A stretch of DNA of 64,000 bases from assembly GCA_041746635.1 (NCBI GenBank), contig JBGTGQ010000089.1, forward strand, positions 8,740 to 72,739, written 5' to 3'. A program made the position numbers and the translations under genes. Under the pieces are notes generated by a model. It saw only the letters and a program-made list of their open reading frames with translations, searched no databases and was not told the origin of the DNA. Shown one piece after another: positions 7,818 to 15,835 of this stretch (its first letter is position 1; each line of letters starts with the position of its first letter). The DNA is from CAMASH01 sp041746635. GTDB taxonomy: Bacteria; Verrucomicrobiota; Verrucomicrobiia; Chthoniobacterales; Terrimicrobiaceae.

Positions 7818-8408
7818 ATGTCCCGTGAAGCCTCCATAGAGCGCACGACCAGTGAGACCGCCATCCGCACCCGCCTGAATCTTGACGGCAAGGGCGCGGC
7901 CAAGGTCAATTCCGGCATCCCGTTTTTTGACCACATGCTCACGCTCTTCGCCCGGCACGGGGTGTTCGATCTCGATCTGGAAGCCAAGGGCGACATCGAG
8001 GTGGATTTTCATCACACGGTGGAGGATGCCGGCATCACGCTCGGCCAGGCCCTGACCAAGGCTCTCGGCGACAAGAAAGGCATCCGGCGTTATGGTTCTG
8101 CCTATGTTCCCATGGATGAAGCGCTGGTCCGCGCCGTGGTGGATCTGAGCGGACGCCCTTATTTGGCCTATTGCCCGCCTCCTTCGGTCGAGGCCATCGG
8201 GGGAAATTTTTCCTTCCAACTGGTCGAGGAGTTTCTCCGTGCCTTTTCCGTGGCCGGAGGGATGAATTTGCACGTGGACATCCTGGCCGGACGCGATGCC
8301 CACCACATGGCGGAGGGCGTTTTCAAAGCTCTCGCGCGTGCCTTGGACACCGCCACGCAAATCGATCCGCGCGTGCAAGGCGTGCCCAGCACCAAGGGCG
8401 TGCTGTGA
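7818..8408 (+). CDS. hisB: Imidazoleglycerol-phosphate dehydratase
   Basis: Catalyses step 6 of histidine biosynthesis (imidazole-glycerol phosphate to imidazole-acetol phosphate). It is 196 residues, the standard monofunctional length without the phosphatase domain found in E. coli. The Mn-binding motifs are all present: 'GIPFFDHMLTLFARHG' (~34-49), 'DFHHTVEDAGITLG' (~69-82) and 'DILAGRDAHHMAEGVFKAL' (~152-170). The start ATG at 7818 gives the typical 'REASIERTTSET' N-terminus. It heads a hisB-hisH-hisA cluster; hisF and the other his genes are not in the window. Confidence 0.97.
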   Translation: MSREASIERTTSETAIRTRLNLDGKGAAKVNSGIPFFDHMLTLFARHGVFDLDLEAKGDIEVDFHHTVEDAGITLGQALTKALGDKKGIRRYGSAYVPMDEALVRAVVDLSGRPYLAYCPPPSVEAIGGNFSFQLVEEFLRAFSVAGGMNLHVDILAGRDAHHMAEGVFKALARALDTATQIDPRVQGVPSTKGVL

Positions 8409-8503
8409 AACGCTCAACTCCGAACGTTCAAGTTTCAACGCTCAAGTGGGTTTTCCGGGTGCCTTATTTCTCATTGAATGTTCAACGTTGAGCGTTGAGC
8501 GTT
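8409..8503. repeat. Inverted repeats filling the hisB-hisH gap
   Basis: AACGCTCAAC (8409-8418) starts directly after the hisB stop and is complementary to GTTGAGCGTT, which occurs twice in tandem (8487-8496 and 8494-8503). CAACGCTCAA at 8436-8445 is a further inverted copy. The hisH start codon follows within 8 bases, so the hairpin could mask or pace hisH translation. Confidence 0.6.
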
Positions 8504-8510
8504 CTTTCTC

Positions 8511-9200
8511 ATGAAAGTCGGCCTGGTCGATTACGGCAGTGGGAATCTGCGCAGTGTGGGCAAGGCGCTCGAAACCTCGGGGGCCGAGGTGTCCCTACTG
8601 AAGGATGCCGCGCGGCTGGACGGTCTCGATGCGCTGGTCGTTCCCGGCGTGGGATCATTCGGCGACTGCGCCCGCAATTTGCGCGCCTCCGGATTGTGGG
8701 AGCCCCTGCTGGAATGGCTGAAGGCGGGTCGGCCCTACCTCGGCATCTGCCTCGGCTATCAGCTTCTTTTTGAATCCAGCGAAGAATCCCCCGGCGTCGA
8801 AGGATTGGGTTTTCTCCCCGGCCGGGTCGTTCGCTTCACCCCCCGGGGATTGAAAATTCCCCACATGGGCTGGAACACTTTGTCGGAGCTGAAGGGCGCA
8901 CTTTACCCAGAACAGGCTGCGGCTCCCTCGTACTATTTTGTGCACTCTTATTTTCCCGTGCCGGCGGACGAAAGCCTCATCAGCGCCCGCTGCGAATACG
9001 GGGAGATTTTTGCCGCGAGCATCAGCCGCGGGTCGATCCACGCCACGCAATTCCATCCCGAGAAAAGCCAGGCGGCCGGTCTCGCCCTCATGCGAAATTT
9101 TCTCCGCTCCATCGAAAATCAAAAATCGACTGCAACGGATGCGAAGCAACGGCCAGGCTTTCAAATCGAAAATCCCCATGCTCCTGCTCCCTGCCATTGA
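8511..9200 (+). CDS. hisH: Imidazole glycerol phosphate synthase, glutamine amidotransferase subunit
   Basis: HisH hydrolyses glutamine and channels ammonia to HisF. The class I amidotransferase triad is present: nucleophile Cys in 'PYLGICLGYQLLFE' (~80-93) and His/Glu in 'HATQFHPEKSQAAGLALM'. Other hallmarks are 'DYGSGNLRSVGKALE' and 'LKIPHMGWN'. At 229 residues it is ~25 longer than usual. The excess C-terminal residues, from about 'IENQKSTATDAKQRPGFQ' on, are encoded by the 63-bp repeat at 9111-9173. The gene ends 23 bases inside hisA, so the two are translationally coupled. Confidence 0.96.
   Translation: MKVGLVDYGSGNLRSVGKALETSGAEVSLLKDAARLDGLDALVVPGVGSFGDCARNLRASGLWEPLLEWLKAGRPYLGICLGYQLLFESSEESPGVEGLGFLPGRVVRFTPRGLKIPHMGWNTLSELKGALYPEQAAAPSYYFVHSYFPVPADESLISARCEYGEIFAASISRGSIHATQFHPEKSQAAGLALMRNFLRSIENQKSTATDAKQRPGFQIENPHAPAPCH
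9111..9173 (+). repeat. 63-bp dispersed element, copy A (before hisA)
   Basis: This 63-base element is 61/63 identical to the reverse complement of 44300-44362. It begins and ends with ATCGAAAAT, giving 9-base direct terminal repeats. It encodes the C-terminal tail of HisH and ends 4 bases before the hisA ATG. Confidence 0.85.
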
Positions 9201-9891
9201 TCTCATGGACGGCGAGGTGGTCCGCCTCAAGCGCGGCCTCGCCTCGGAAAAAACCGTTTATTCCAACGATCCCGTTGCCTTTGCCCAGAAGTGGGAGGCC
9301 GCCGGGGCGGACTGGCTCCACCTGGTTGATCTCGACGCAGCCTTCGACGGCACGCCGAAAAATCTCGATCACGTGGCTCGCATGTGCGCCGCGGTCAACA
9401 TCCCCTGCGAACTCGGCGGCGGCATGCGAACCTTGGAAAACGTTCGCGCGGCCTTCTCCGCCGGCATCAGCCGCGTTATCCTCGGCACCAAGGCGGCGGA
9501 GTCCGGGGATTTCATCCGGGAAATGTGCGCGGAATTCGGCGGCGAACGCATCGCCGTCGGCATCGATGCCCACAACGGACTTGTCGCCGTCAAAGGATGG
9601 ACCGAAACCACCGCCTGCCAGGCGACGGAACTCGCCCTCGCCGCGCAGGACGCCGGCGCGGGCACCATCATCTACACGGACATTGCGACCGATGGGATGC
9701 TGCAGGGTCCGAACTATGCGGCGATGGAAGATTTGCTCCGAATTCTCGATTGCAACCTGATCGCCAGCGGAGGCGTTTCCAGCGTGGACGACTTGCAAAA
9801 ACTGTCCCTCCTGCCCGGCCTCTACGGGGCGATTATTGGGAAGGCGCTCTACGAGGGTCAAATCTCCCCGCCCCTGCCCCGCTACGCCTGA
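9178..9891 (+). CDS. hisA: Phosphoribosylformimino-5-aminoimidazole carboxamide ribotide isomerase
   Basis: Catalyses the Amadori rearrangement of ProFAR to PRFAR, step 4 of histidine synthesis. The 237-residue TIM barrel has 'LLLPAIDLMDGEVVRLKRG' at the start (catalytic Asp in 'AIDL') and the second catalytic Asp in 'IIYTDIATDGMLQGPN'. Phosphate-binding segments are 'CELGGGMRTLENV' and 'IASGGVSSVDDL'. The ATG at 9178 lies 4 bases after the 63-bp repeat and is the family-typical start; the frame is open further upstream only because it reads through the repeat and the hisH gene. It overlaps hisH by 23 bases. Confidence 0.96.
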   Translation: MLLLPAIDLMDGEVVRLKRGLASEKTVYSNDPVAFAQKWEAAGADWLHLVDLDAAFDGTPKNLDHVARMCAAVNIPCELGGGMRTLENVRAAFSAGISRVILGTKAAESGDFIREMCAEFGGERIAVGIDAHNGLVAVKGWTETTACQATELALAAQDAGAGTIIYTDIATDGMLQGPNYAAMEDLLRILDCNLIASGGVSSVDDLQKLSLLPGLYGAIIGKALYEGQISPPLPRYA

Positions 9892-9936
9892 TGCTTTGAT
9901 CAGGGACCAGCCCTAGCAAACGGAATAAAAATTCTT

Positions 9937-9965
9937 TTGACAAGGTGCGGAATATTGGGCATCTA
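9937..9965 (+). promoter_or_regulatory. Candidate sigma-70 promoter for the outer-membrane protein gene
   Basis: A perfect -35 box TTGACA is at 9937-9942. With 17-base spacing the -10 position reads CATCTA (9960-9965), a weak match. The gene ATG is at 9994. Confidence 0.35.
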
Positions 9966-9993
9966 GGCGTCGCTTACTTAACAACCAGCTATT

Positions 9994-10524
9994 ATGAAAA
10001 AACTGCTCCTAACCACCACCATCCTCGCTTGCTCGCTTTTCTCCTCCTTTGCCGGAGAAGGAAAATCGTTCAAGGAAACCAAAGACGTCGTCGTTCCTGT
10101 TGATACCTGCCGCTTCCGCGACACGGAATTTCAAGTTGATGTCTTCTACACCGGCTTCTTCGGTGGAAAAGGCACCTACTTTGAGACCGGATCCGGCGGC
10201 GGCATCGGTCTGAACTTCTTCTTCGCCAAATACTTTGGTATTGGCTATGAAGGTTCGGTTTACTCCGGTAACAACGGTCAGTGGTTGCCCATCGCCGGTA
10301 ACTTCTTCATCCGTTACCCCATCTGCTCCTTGAACCTCGCTCCCTACGTTATGGTGGGTGGCGGCGGAACATGGGACGGTCACGGCACCGGCTTCGGCAA
10401 CGTGGGCGGCGGTCTCGAGTATCGCTTCTCCGACAACATCGGTCTCTTCGCTGATGGTCGCTACTACTACGGCGGCACCGGCAACGTGGCCAACCTGCGC
10501 AGCGGTATCCGCGTCGCTTTCTAA
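9994..10524 (+). CDS. Exported outer-membrane beta-barrel-like protein
   Basis: A 176-residue protein with a clear Sec signal peptide ('MKKLLLTTTILACSLFSSFA', cleavage near residue 21). The mature part is rich in Gly, Tyr and Phe with alternating strands such as 'FEVDVFYTGFFGGKGTYFE'-like and 'APYVMVGGGGTWDGHGTGFG', and ends 'LRSGIRVAF' with a terminal Phe, as in small outer-membrane barrels (OmpW/OmpA-barrel-like). No enzymatic motif is present. Codon use is more strongly biased (AAC, GGT, GGC) than in neighbours, which suggests high expression. It is followed by a strong Rho-independent terminator. The exact function is unknown. Confidence 0.75.
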   Translation: MKKLLLTTTILACSLFSSFAGEGKSFKETKDVVVPVDTCRFRDTEFQVDVFYTGFFGGKGTYFETGSGGGIGLNFFFAKYFGIGYEGSVYSGNNGQWLPIAGNFFIRYPICSLNLAPYVMVGGGGTWDGHGTGFGNVGGGLEYRFSDNIGLFADGRYYYGGTGNVANLRSGIRVAF

Positions 10525-10551
10525 TTAACCTTAAAAACTTAAAAATAAAAA

Positions 10552-10579
10552 GCCGGGTCTCCCAAGACCCGGCTTTTTT
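10552..10579 (+). terminator. Rho-independent terminator of the outer-membrane protein gene
   Basis: GCCGGGTCT and AGACCCGGC form a perfect 9-bp GC-rich stem with loop CCCA, followed by six T residues. Confidence 0.93.
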
Positions 10580-10675
10580 GTTGTCCGAAAAAAAGCCGAT
10601 CACGGACAAAAAATTCCCACCATCCCGCTTGTCAATCGCGATGGCGCCGCATACCTTCTCCTTTCCGCTTTTAAC

Positions 10676-10748
<73 letters not shown>

Positions 10749-11242
10749 TCTTTTTTTCAATCTCCTCCCCCTCAAGGAGGTTACACAGTGTAAGTCACAC
10801 GGTGTAGCACGGAATGTAGCAAAGAACGGCCCAAAAACGGGCATTTTCCAGGGAATATTGCGCTTCCCCACCCATTCGGGCGGAGGGTTTCTGGCGGAAC
10901 ACTGCCCCAAAGTATCGCTTTGGACGCACCGAATTCATGCCGATCACGCGCTTTGCATGGAACACGGCGGCCGCCCGGCTCTGGAGGGAAAATCCGGTAT
11001 CTCGCCACCGAGGCGAATGTGAGGGATACCGCAGAAATTGGGAAAATCTTTGGTCGCCATTGGATGTTCAAGCATCAGGACATTATTCAATCCGTCCAAC
11101 CTCCCATTTACTGGTCAGAAGCGGCGGCTGATCTCGATGGCATCCCGTCTGGTTTCCGGCTTGCCGTGAACGCAGAAAGATTTTTCCGCGAACATCGAAC
11201 GTTTCGCATGACGCCCGGCTCGGGAATTTTGAATCTCTGAGC
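10749..11242. other. Gene-poor stretch downstream of tRNA-Phe
   Basis: About 490 bases without a convincing gene. Short open frames exist on both strands, but none has recognisable domains or consistent codon use. GTAAGTCACAC and GTGTAGCACGGAATGTAGC at 10786-10820 have the feel of an eroded attachment region, but no second tRNA-end copy is visible within the window. Best read as remnant DNA of a lost or decayed insertion. Confidence 0.5.
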
Positions 11243-11488
11243 CAGGGAAGCGTTATCCCCCAGCCACCCAGTGCTTGGATGTGGACGAGAAAAGTCGGCG
11301 GCAAAACTGTTACCCGCGGACTGTCGCCTGAGAAAGCTCAACAAATGAAGCAGGCCATCGTCAACTATCGGGACTTGGAGGCAATCATTGCAGAAATGCG
11401 AGAAATCACCCAAACTCTCATACTCCACGCCCCGGAAATCCCCCAAAAGGACCGCCAGGCAAAACGTCCAAAACCGGCCTTATCTTAG
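11243..11488 (+). pseudogene. C-terminal remnant of a DUF6788-like protein
   Basis: The frame reads through '...SAWMWTRKVGGKTVTRGLSP' and then 'EKAQQMKQAIVNYRDLEAII' before a stop at 11486-11488. This matches my recollection of the C-terminal half of a small family (DUF6788) with 'YWTRKVKGKTVTRxLSPEQ' followed by an alpha-helical tail, proteins often found in accessory DNA. The N-terminal half is missing or out of frame upstream, and no proper start precedes it. An internal ATG at 11279 exists, but I read this as a fragment rather than a working gene. Confidence 0.45.
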
Positions 11489-11644
11489 TGCCATTCCACG
11501 CTGACCCCTAGTTTCCCGTCTCCGCCGTAAGATCGCCCGAAATAATCCCCCCGAACAACCAACCCTAAACCATAACCAACCCCCTCCGGCTTAAGCTTAA
11601 CACACTTCCGATTTTCGGACATTCACGCTGAACCGGGACAAGAA

Positions 11645-12193
11645 TCACCCCTCTTTTTGCACCCATTGCCAAGTGCCGCCGTCGGGGAGTTGGGTTTCGA
11701 TCCATTCGCCTTTAAAAGCGCGGTTGCGCCAGATTTCGGCTTGTTTGGCCTGAACGTCCGGTAGGGAGATTTTTTCCGCGTCGGACATGGCTTTCATGAC
11801 CTCCAGGCGATCGGCATTTTCCTGACTGACGGTGGTGCGAACGTAGGCCCGGTATTCTTCCGGCTGTTTGTTGGTCTCGTCCCATCGCACGGCGATCAAG
11901 CCATCGCGGCCTTCGCCGACGAGCCGGTTGTTCTTGAATTGCTGGATGTCGGCCATGCGGTTGTCCCGCCGGGATTTGGGGGATTGATTTGCGGCGGGCG
12001 GAGGGACGGTTGGCCCGGCGGGTTTGGGTCCGCCTCCGGTCTGACCATATTGGTAAACGTCCAATCGCATGTTGATGTCCACCTTGATCGGCTCAGTGGT
12101 GGCGAGGTTGACGGTGGGGGAGGCGCAGCCAGAAAGGATGAAGGCTAAAGGCAGAAGGCTGAATGAGCGGAGAAAGGTCGTAATGGTCGTCAT
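11645..12193 (-). CDS. Fused YnbE-like lipoprotein and YdbL-like (DUF1318) protein
   Basis: A 182-residue lipoprotein. Residues 1-~22 form a lipoprotein signal ending in the lipobox 'ILSGC'. The next ~25 residues ('ASPTVNLATTEPIKVDINMR' on) match YnbE, the small outer-membrane lipoprotein that pairs with YdbH in E. coli ('...PITINMNVKIE'). After a Pro/Lys-rich linker, residues ~80-182 match YdbL/DUF1318: 'RMADIQQFKNNRLVGEGRDG', then 'NADRLEVMKAMS' and a tail ending in 'WIETQLPDGGTWQWV'. In E. coli ynbE and ydbL are separate genes. Here they form one polypeptide directly after the YdbH-like gene, with a 4-base ATGA overlap that sets the start at 12193. A longer frame to 12223 lies inside ydbH and lacks the signal-first layout. 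Likely role: lipid transport between inner and outer membrane. Confidence 0.82.
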   Translation of the reverse strand: MTTITTFLRSFSLLPLAFILSGCASPTVNLATTEPIKVDINMRLDVYQYGQTGGGPKPAGPTVPPPAANQSPKSRRDNRMADIQQFKNNRLVGEGRDGLIAVRWDETNKQPEEYRAYVRTTVSQENADRLEVMKAMSDAEKISLPDVQAKQAEIWRNRAFKGEWIETQLPDGGTWQWVQKEG

Positions 12194-14244
12194 TCGGATT
12201 TGGTCAGCGCGCGCTTTTTCCATCGCCCTTGCGGTGAGTCGTCGGAGTGTAGCACGACATCAAAATTGCGCGAGCCTTGCGGTCCTTGCAATTTCAACTG
12301 CAAAATTCCCTGGGAGCGTACGAACCAGAAGTTGCCGGAGCCCTTGTCGTATTCAAAATCGCGCAGGGCTTCAAGGGCAATGCGGGTGCTGCTTTGTTTG
12401 AGGAGATTCCAGCCGGGGGGAATGCGGGCGAGCATGTCGTCGAGTTTTTTGATGACCATTTTTCCCGGCTGGGGGGTCTGGAGGTCGCCCACGACGCGCT
12501 CGATGGCCTTGCCCCGGGCGTCGAGTTGCACCTTGAAATTGAGCGGTCCGGTCATTTGGAAATTTTGCGGCGAGATGATGTTGGTGAGCTGGCGGAGATC
12601 AATCTTGAGGCCGTAGATCCAGCCAATCCACGGGGACACCGGATCAAAAAAGAAGCTGAAGCCGCCTCCGGCCTGGCCGCGGTAGAGTTTTCCGCCGAAC
12701 TCGCCGTTGATGCCTTTTTTGTCGAAGGTGACGGAGACAAAGGATTCGCTGGCGCGGTATTGGCGCCAGCGGACATCCTTGATTTTGATGTCGCCGACGA
12801 GGTTTTTTTCCTGCTTTTCCGGGGGATAGGAAAATTTCAGATTGCCGCCCTCCTCGGTGGTGAATTCGAGTTGGTAGGAATCGAAGACATATTTTTGCGG
12901 GGGAATTTCCAGGGTGGTTTGGGCCTTGAGGCTGGCGAGGTTATCCAGGGCGACATCCTGCGCGGTGGCGTAGAAATTGAGCGGAAGGCCGTATTGTTTG
13001 CGTCCGCCGCTACCGATGAGGAGTTCACCCTCGTGAATGAAAAGGCGTTTAATGTTCCAGCCCGGATCGGCGGGACCGGCCGGAGTGCCACCCTCGGGAG
13101 TGTTGGTGCCGAGACGCTTCTGGATGTCCTCCATGTACCAGAAGAGATCTTGTCCGATGTGGATGGTGGGTGCGCGGATGGTGAGGTCCTCGATCTCGCG
13201 TTTGAGCAGTCCGGCGAGGGTGAAGTGAAGATAAACGCTCTCAATGCTGAAAACCTTGGTGAGGGGGTCGTAGGGGGAAAGGATGTCCATGTTCGTGATT
13301 TCGATGACTTGATCCTCGGCTCCGAGGGCGGAGGCGGTCTGGGTGAGTGGGATGTTTTTTAATGCGGTGTTGAGGGCGAAGGTGATGTCGCTGACTTCCG
13401 GGCGTTCGTCGTCGAGGCGGACGGTGACGCGCTGGATGTCGAGGGCACCCAGGACCCAGGGTTGTTGCGGCAGGGCGGCGGGGTTTTTCGGAAGGGCGAA
13501 GAGGTCGCGGAGGGATTTGCCCACGGTGAGTGAGCCGCCGTTGAGGGAAAGAGCGGAGATGGTCCGGTTGGCGATGAGGCCCTCAAAGGTGAATGTGGCC
13601 GTCACCAAATCGAGGGCAAAGAAGGGAGGGTCAGCTCCGGAGGTGGCGGTGAAATCCCAGAGGGAAAAAGCATGAACCTCGGCGGGGGCGTCGGCGGGCG
13701 AGAAGTTCTGGAAATCGAACGCGAATTTCGTTCTCAGGGTGAGGCCGGACACGCCGTAATCGGAGATGATGAGTTCGCCATAGTCGCACACGAGGCGGCG
13801 GACACTCCAGGGGGCGCCAGATTTTTTTTGCGGGGCACCTGGCGCGGGGGCAAAGGCCTCGCTGAGTTTTGGAGACGCATAAAGGACGGGCTGCACGAGG
13901 CGGACTTCGCCAATCTGGCGGCGGCGCAGGTCGTCGAAATTGAAAGCCAGACTGCCGCCGGTGAGGGAGAGGAGGACCTTATCGTCCTTGCGGGATTTGA
14001 GGACGAGCGACTTGATATCAATCGTGCCCGGAAGGGTGAACTCCACGGCGCTGAGCTCGACTTTGGCTCCGGGAAAAGCGCGTTCGAGAGCCCAGCGGGC
14101 GAAGGTCGTGAGATGGCGGGTCGCATAAATAACGACCGCCCCCAAGATCAGGAGAAGAACAGCGGAAACGAGGACGAACCGGCGCAGCCAGCGACGTCGG
14201 CGGCGGGGCGGCGGGGGTTTATCGGCTGGCGAGTCGGTCGGCAA
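12190..14244 (-). CDS. YdbH-like AsmA-family inter-membrane lipid transport protein
   Basis: A 684-residue protein with an Arg-rich cytoplasmic N-terminus, one transmembrane helix at ~21-44 ('FVLVSAVLLLILGAVVIYA') and a long periplasmic beta-rich region with no catalytic motifs. The C-terminal ~200 residues contain AsmA-like strands such as 'LTNIISPQNFQMTGPLNFKV' and 'LEALRDFEYDKGSGNFWFV', similar to YdbH (E. coli 879 residues). YdbH, YhdP and TamB are thought to bridge the periplasm and carry phospholipids to the outer membrane. The direct linkage to a YnbE-YdbL gene strongly supports this identity. It overlaps the upstream prenyltransferase gene by 26 bases. Confidence 0.8.
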   Translation of the reverse strand: MPTDSPADKPPPPRRRRRWLRRFVLVSAVLLLILGAVVIYATRHLTTFARWALERAFPGAKVELSAVEFTLPGTIDIKSLVLKSRKDDKVLLSLTGGSLAFNFDDLRRRQIGEVRLVQPVLYASPKLSEAFAPAPGAPQKKSGAPWSVRRLVCDYGELIISDYGVSGLTLRTKFAFDFQNFSPADAPAEVHAFSLWDFTATSGADPPFFALDLVTATFTFEGLIANRTISALSLNGGSLTVGKSLRDLFALPKNPAALPQQPWVLGALDIQRVTVRLDDERPEVSDITFALNTALKNIPLTQTASALGAEDQVIEITNMDILSPYDPLTKVFSIESVYLHFTLAGLLKREIEDLTIRAPTIHIGQDLFWYMEDIQKRLGTNTPEGGTPAGPADPGWNIKRLFIHEGELLIGSGGRKQYGLPLNFYATAQDVALDNLASLKAQTTLEIPPQKYVFDSYQLEFTTEEGGNLKFSYPPEKQEKNLVGDIKIKDVRWRQYRASESFVSVTFDKKGINGEFGGKLYRGQAGGGFSFFFDPVSPWIGWIYGLKIDLRQLTNIISPQNFQMTGPLNFKVQLDARGKAIERVVGDLQTPQPGKMVIKKLDDMLARIPPGWNLLKQSSTRIALEALRDFEYDKGSGNFWFVRSQGILQLKLQGPQGSRNFDVVLHSDDSPQGRWKKRALTKSE

Positions 14245-15055
14245 GGATGCTCAGGACAAAGATGGCGCTGACGGCGGCGTTAGCTTGGAAAAAGGCTTGG
14301 TTGATGGCGGCAAGGTCGCCTTTGCGGGCGAGCAGATGTTCGTAAATCAAGGCGGCAAAAACAAGGCTCAGCCCGGCGAAATAAATGGATCCGAGGTCGG
14401 CGAAGATTCCGAACGCGAGGAGCCCGATCAACGCGGCGGCGTGCAGCGCGGTGGCCGTGGCCAGCGCGCGGGGCACGGCCAACCGCACCACCATGGAGCG
14501 CAGGCCTTCCCGGCGATCCACTTCGTAATCCTGGGTGGCGTAAATGATGTCGAACCCCGCCACCCAGCAAAGCACGGCGGCGGCGAGCACCAGCGGTGGC
14601 CAGGCAAAATGACCGGTCACGGCGAGCCACGCGCCGACGGGGGCCACGGCCAGGGCCAGGCCGAGGAAAAGCTGGGCCCAGTCGGTGAAGCGTTTGGTGA
14701 AAGAATAAAAAAAGACGATCAGCAGGGCGACGGGAGCAAGCGCGAAGCAAAGAGGATTGATGAACCAGGTTGTGGCGGCGAAGAGCGCAGAGGAGGCAAC
14801 GCAACCCGCGATGGCTTGGGATTTAGAGACCAGTCTATGGCGGCCCTCTGTGCGGGGGTTGCGTTGGTCGATATCCCAATCGGCTAGGCGATTGAAGGTC
14901 ATGGCGGCGGTGCGCGCGAAAACCATGGCCAGCACGACAAGCGCGAACAGCCGGGCGGAGGGCAGTCCGTCCGCTGCGACGAACATGGCGCCCAGGGCGA
15001 AGGGCAGGGCAAAGAGCGTGTGCGAAAAGCGGATGAACTGAAGGAATTTTCTCAC
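14219..15055 (-). CDS. UbiA-family 4-hydroxybenzoate-type polyprenyltransferase (MqnP/UbiA)
   Basis: A 278-residue integral membrane prenyltransferase with about eight helices. The first Asp-rich motif is in 'AMTFNRLADWDIDQRNPRTE' (~54-73), followed by 'GRHRLVSKSQAIAG'. The second is in 'GFDIIYATQDYEVDRREGLR', which is typical of UbiA and of the MqnP enzyme of the futalosine menaquinone route. I place the start at GTG 15055 ('VRKFLQFIRFSHTLFALPFA'), matching family N-termini; the frame continues upstream through repeat-like DNA. No Shine-Dalgarno is obvious. It overlaps ydbH by 26 bases. Confidence 0.88.
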   Translation of the reverse strand: MRKFLQFIRFSHTLFALPFALGAMFVAADGLPSARLFALVVLAMVFARTAAMTFNRLADWDIDQRNPRTEGRHRLVSKSQAIAGCVASSALFAATTWFINPLCFALAPVALLIVFFYSFTKRFTDWAQLFLGLALAVAPVGAWLAVTGHFAWPPLVLAAAVLCWVAGFDIIYATQDYEVDRREGLRSMVVRLAVPRALATATALHAAALIGLLAFGIFADLGSIYFAGLSLVFAALIYEHLLARKGDLAAINQAFFQANAAVSAIFVLSILADRLASR

Positions 15056-15227
15056 CGGATGTTCACGAATGTAACCAAGGAAACGAATAGGGACGGATGC
15101 GATTGTAAAGCGGTGAAGGTGACGAGTAGTAGCACTGAGCGATGTCGAACAGACATCTTGCCTGTGCTCGCTGTTGGCAGTCTGGCTGCGGCGTTCTTCG
15201 TTCTCTTCGTTCCTTCTATGAAAAGTT

Positions 15228-15740
15228 TTATTTCCGCGAGCGTCCGGATTCCTCAAAAAGTTCGACCAAAGCGTCGTCCACGCGGATGTCCACCAGCCGC
15301 CACGCGCCTTCCGAGCGGTAAAAATAAAACCGCCAGCGCAGGGGCAGGTCGGAGTTGAGCGAGATGCAGGTGCGGCGCAGCAGGCTGGAACCGACGATTT
15401 TTTCATCGACGATTTCGTAGCCCGAGACCGGGCCGTAACTTTCGATGGCCTCCTTGGTGCGCAGTTTGAGGCTGGTGACATCCTCCTTGCGTTCCGCGAT
15501 AATGGTGTTTGCCACTAGGGCCTCGTAGGCGGCGTCGGTCTGGCCGGCTTTCAGCGCGAGGAAAAACAAATCGAGTTTTTCCGCCGGGGCATCGAGTTTG
15601 CGCGGGGTGGGCGACGCGGTGGCGGAAGAGGCGACGGGTTCCTTGGCTCCGGGCTGAAAGATGAGGCGTTCCTTGTCATCGCTTTTTTGAGCGGGGGAGA
15701 CTACGGCCGAGGCCAGGAGGAGAAAGAGGACGAAACGCAT
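15228..15740 (-). CDS. Exported protein of unknown function, NTF2-like/DUF4864-like
   Basis: A 170-residue protein with a Sec signal ('MRFVLFLLLASAVVSPAQ'). A Pro/Ser/Ala linker leads into a compact domain from ~'LDLFFLALKAGQTDAAYEAL' through 'SYGPVSGYEIVDEKIVGSSL' to 'WRFYFYRSEGAWRLVDIRVD'. This is the pattern of small NTF2/SnoaL-like folds found in exported DUF4864 or DUF4019 proteins. The ATG at 15740 puts the signal peptide first; the frame upstream (to 15776) is part of an inverted repeat. It sits 172 bases before the prenyltransferase gene on the same strand. No function can be assigned. Confidence 0.7.
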   Translation of the reverse strand: MRFVLFLLLASAVVSPAQKSDDKERLIFQPGAKEPVASSATASPTPRKLDAPAEKLDLFFLALKAGQTDAAYEALVANTIIAERKEDVTSLKLRTKEAIESYGPVSGYEIVDEKIVGSSLLRRTCISLNSDLPLRWRFYFYRSEGAWRLVDIRVDDALVELFEESGRSRK

Positions 15741-15755
15741 GGACGCAACCTTACA

Positions 15756-15835
15756 CTTACTCTTGAACTTGCCCATACTCTTCCTCGCGGCGGGAGTGTA
15801 GAGGTAGGTTCAAGAGTAAGAATAAGGGCAAGTTC
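15756..15835. repeat. Nested inverted repeats between lacI-family gene and exported protein
   Basis: CTTACTCTTGAAC (15756-15768) is exactly complementary to GTTCAAGAGTAAG (15808-15820). An overlapping pair, GAACTTGCCC (15765-15774) and GGGCAAGTTC (15826-15835), gives an alternative fold. The two structures exclude each other. The element overlaps the last codon and stop of the LacI-type regulator. Confidence 0.7.

Noticed and set aside
12277..13362. 361-codon plus-strand open frame over ydbH
   Set aside because: It is Gly/Glu/Val-rich antisense of a convincing YdbH-like gene and lacks a start context.
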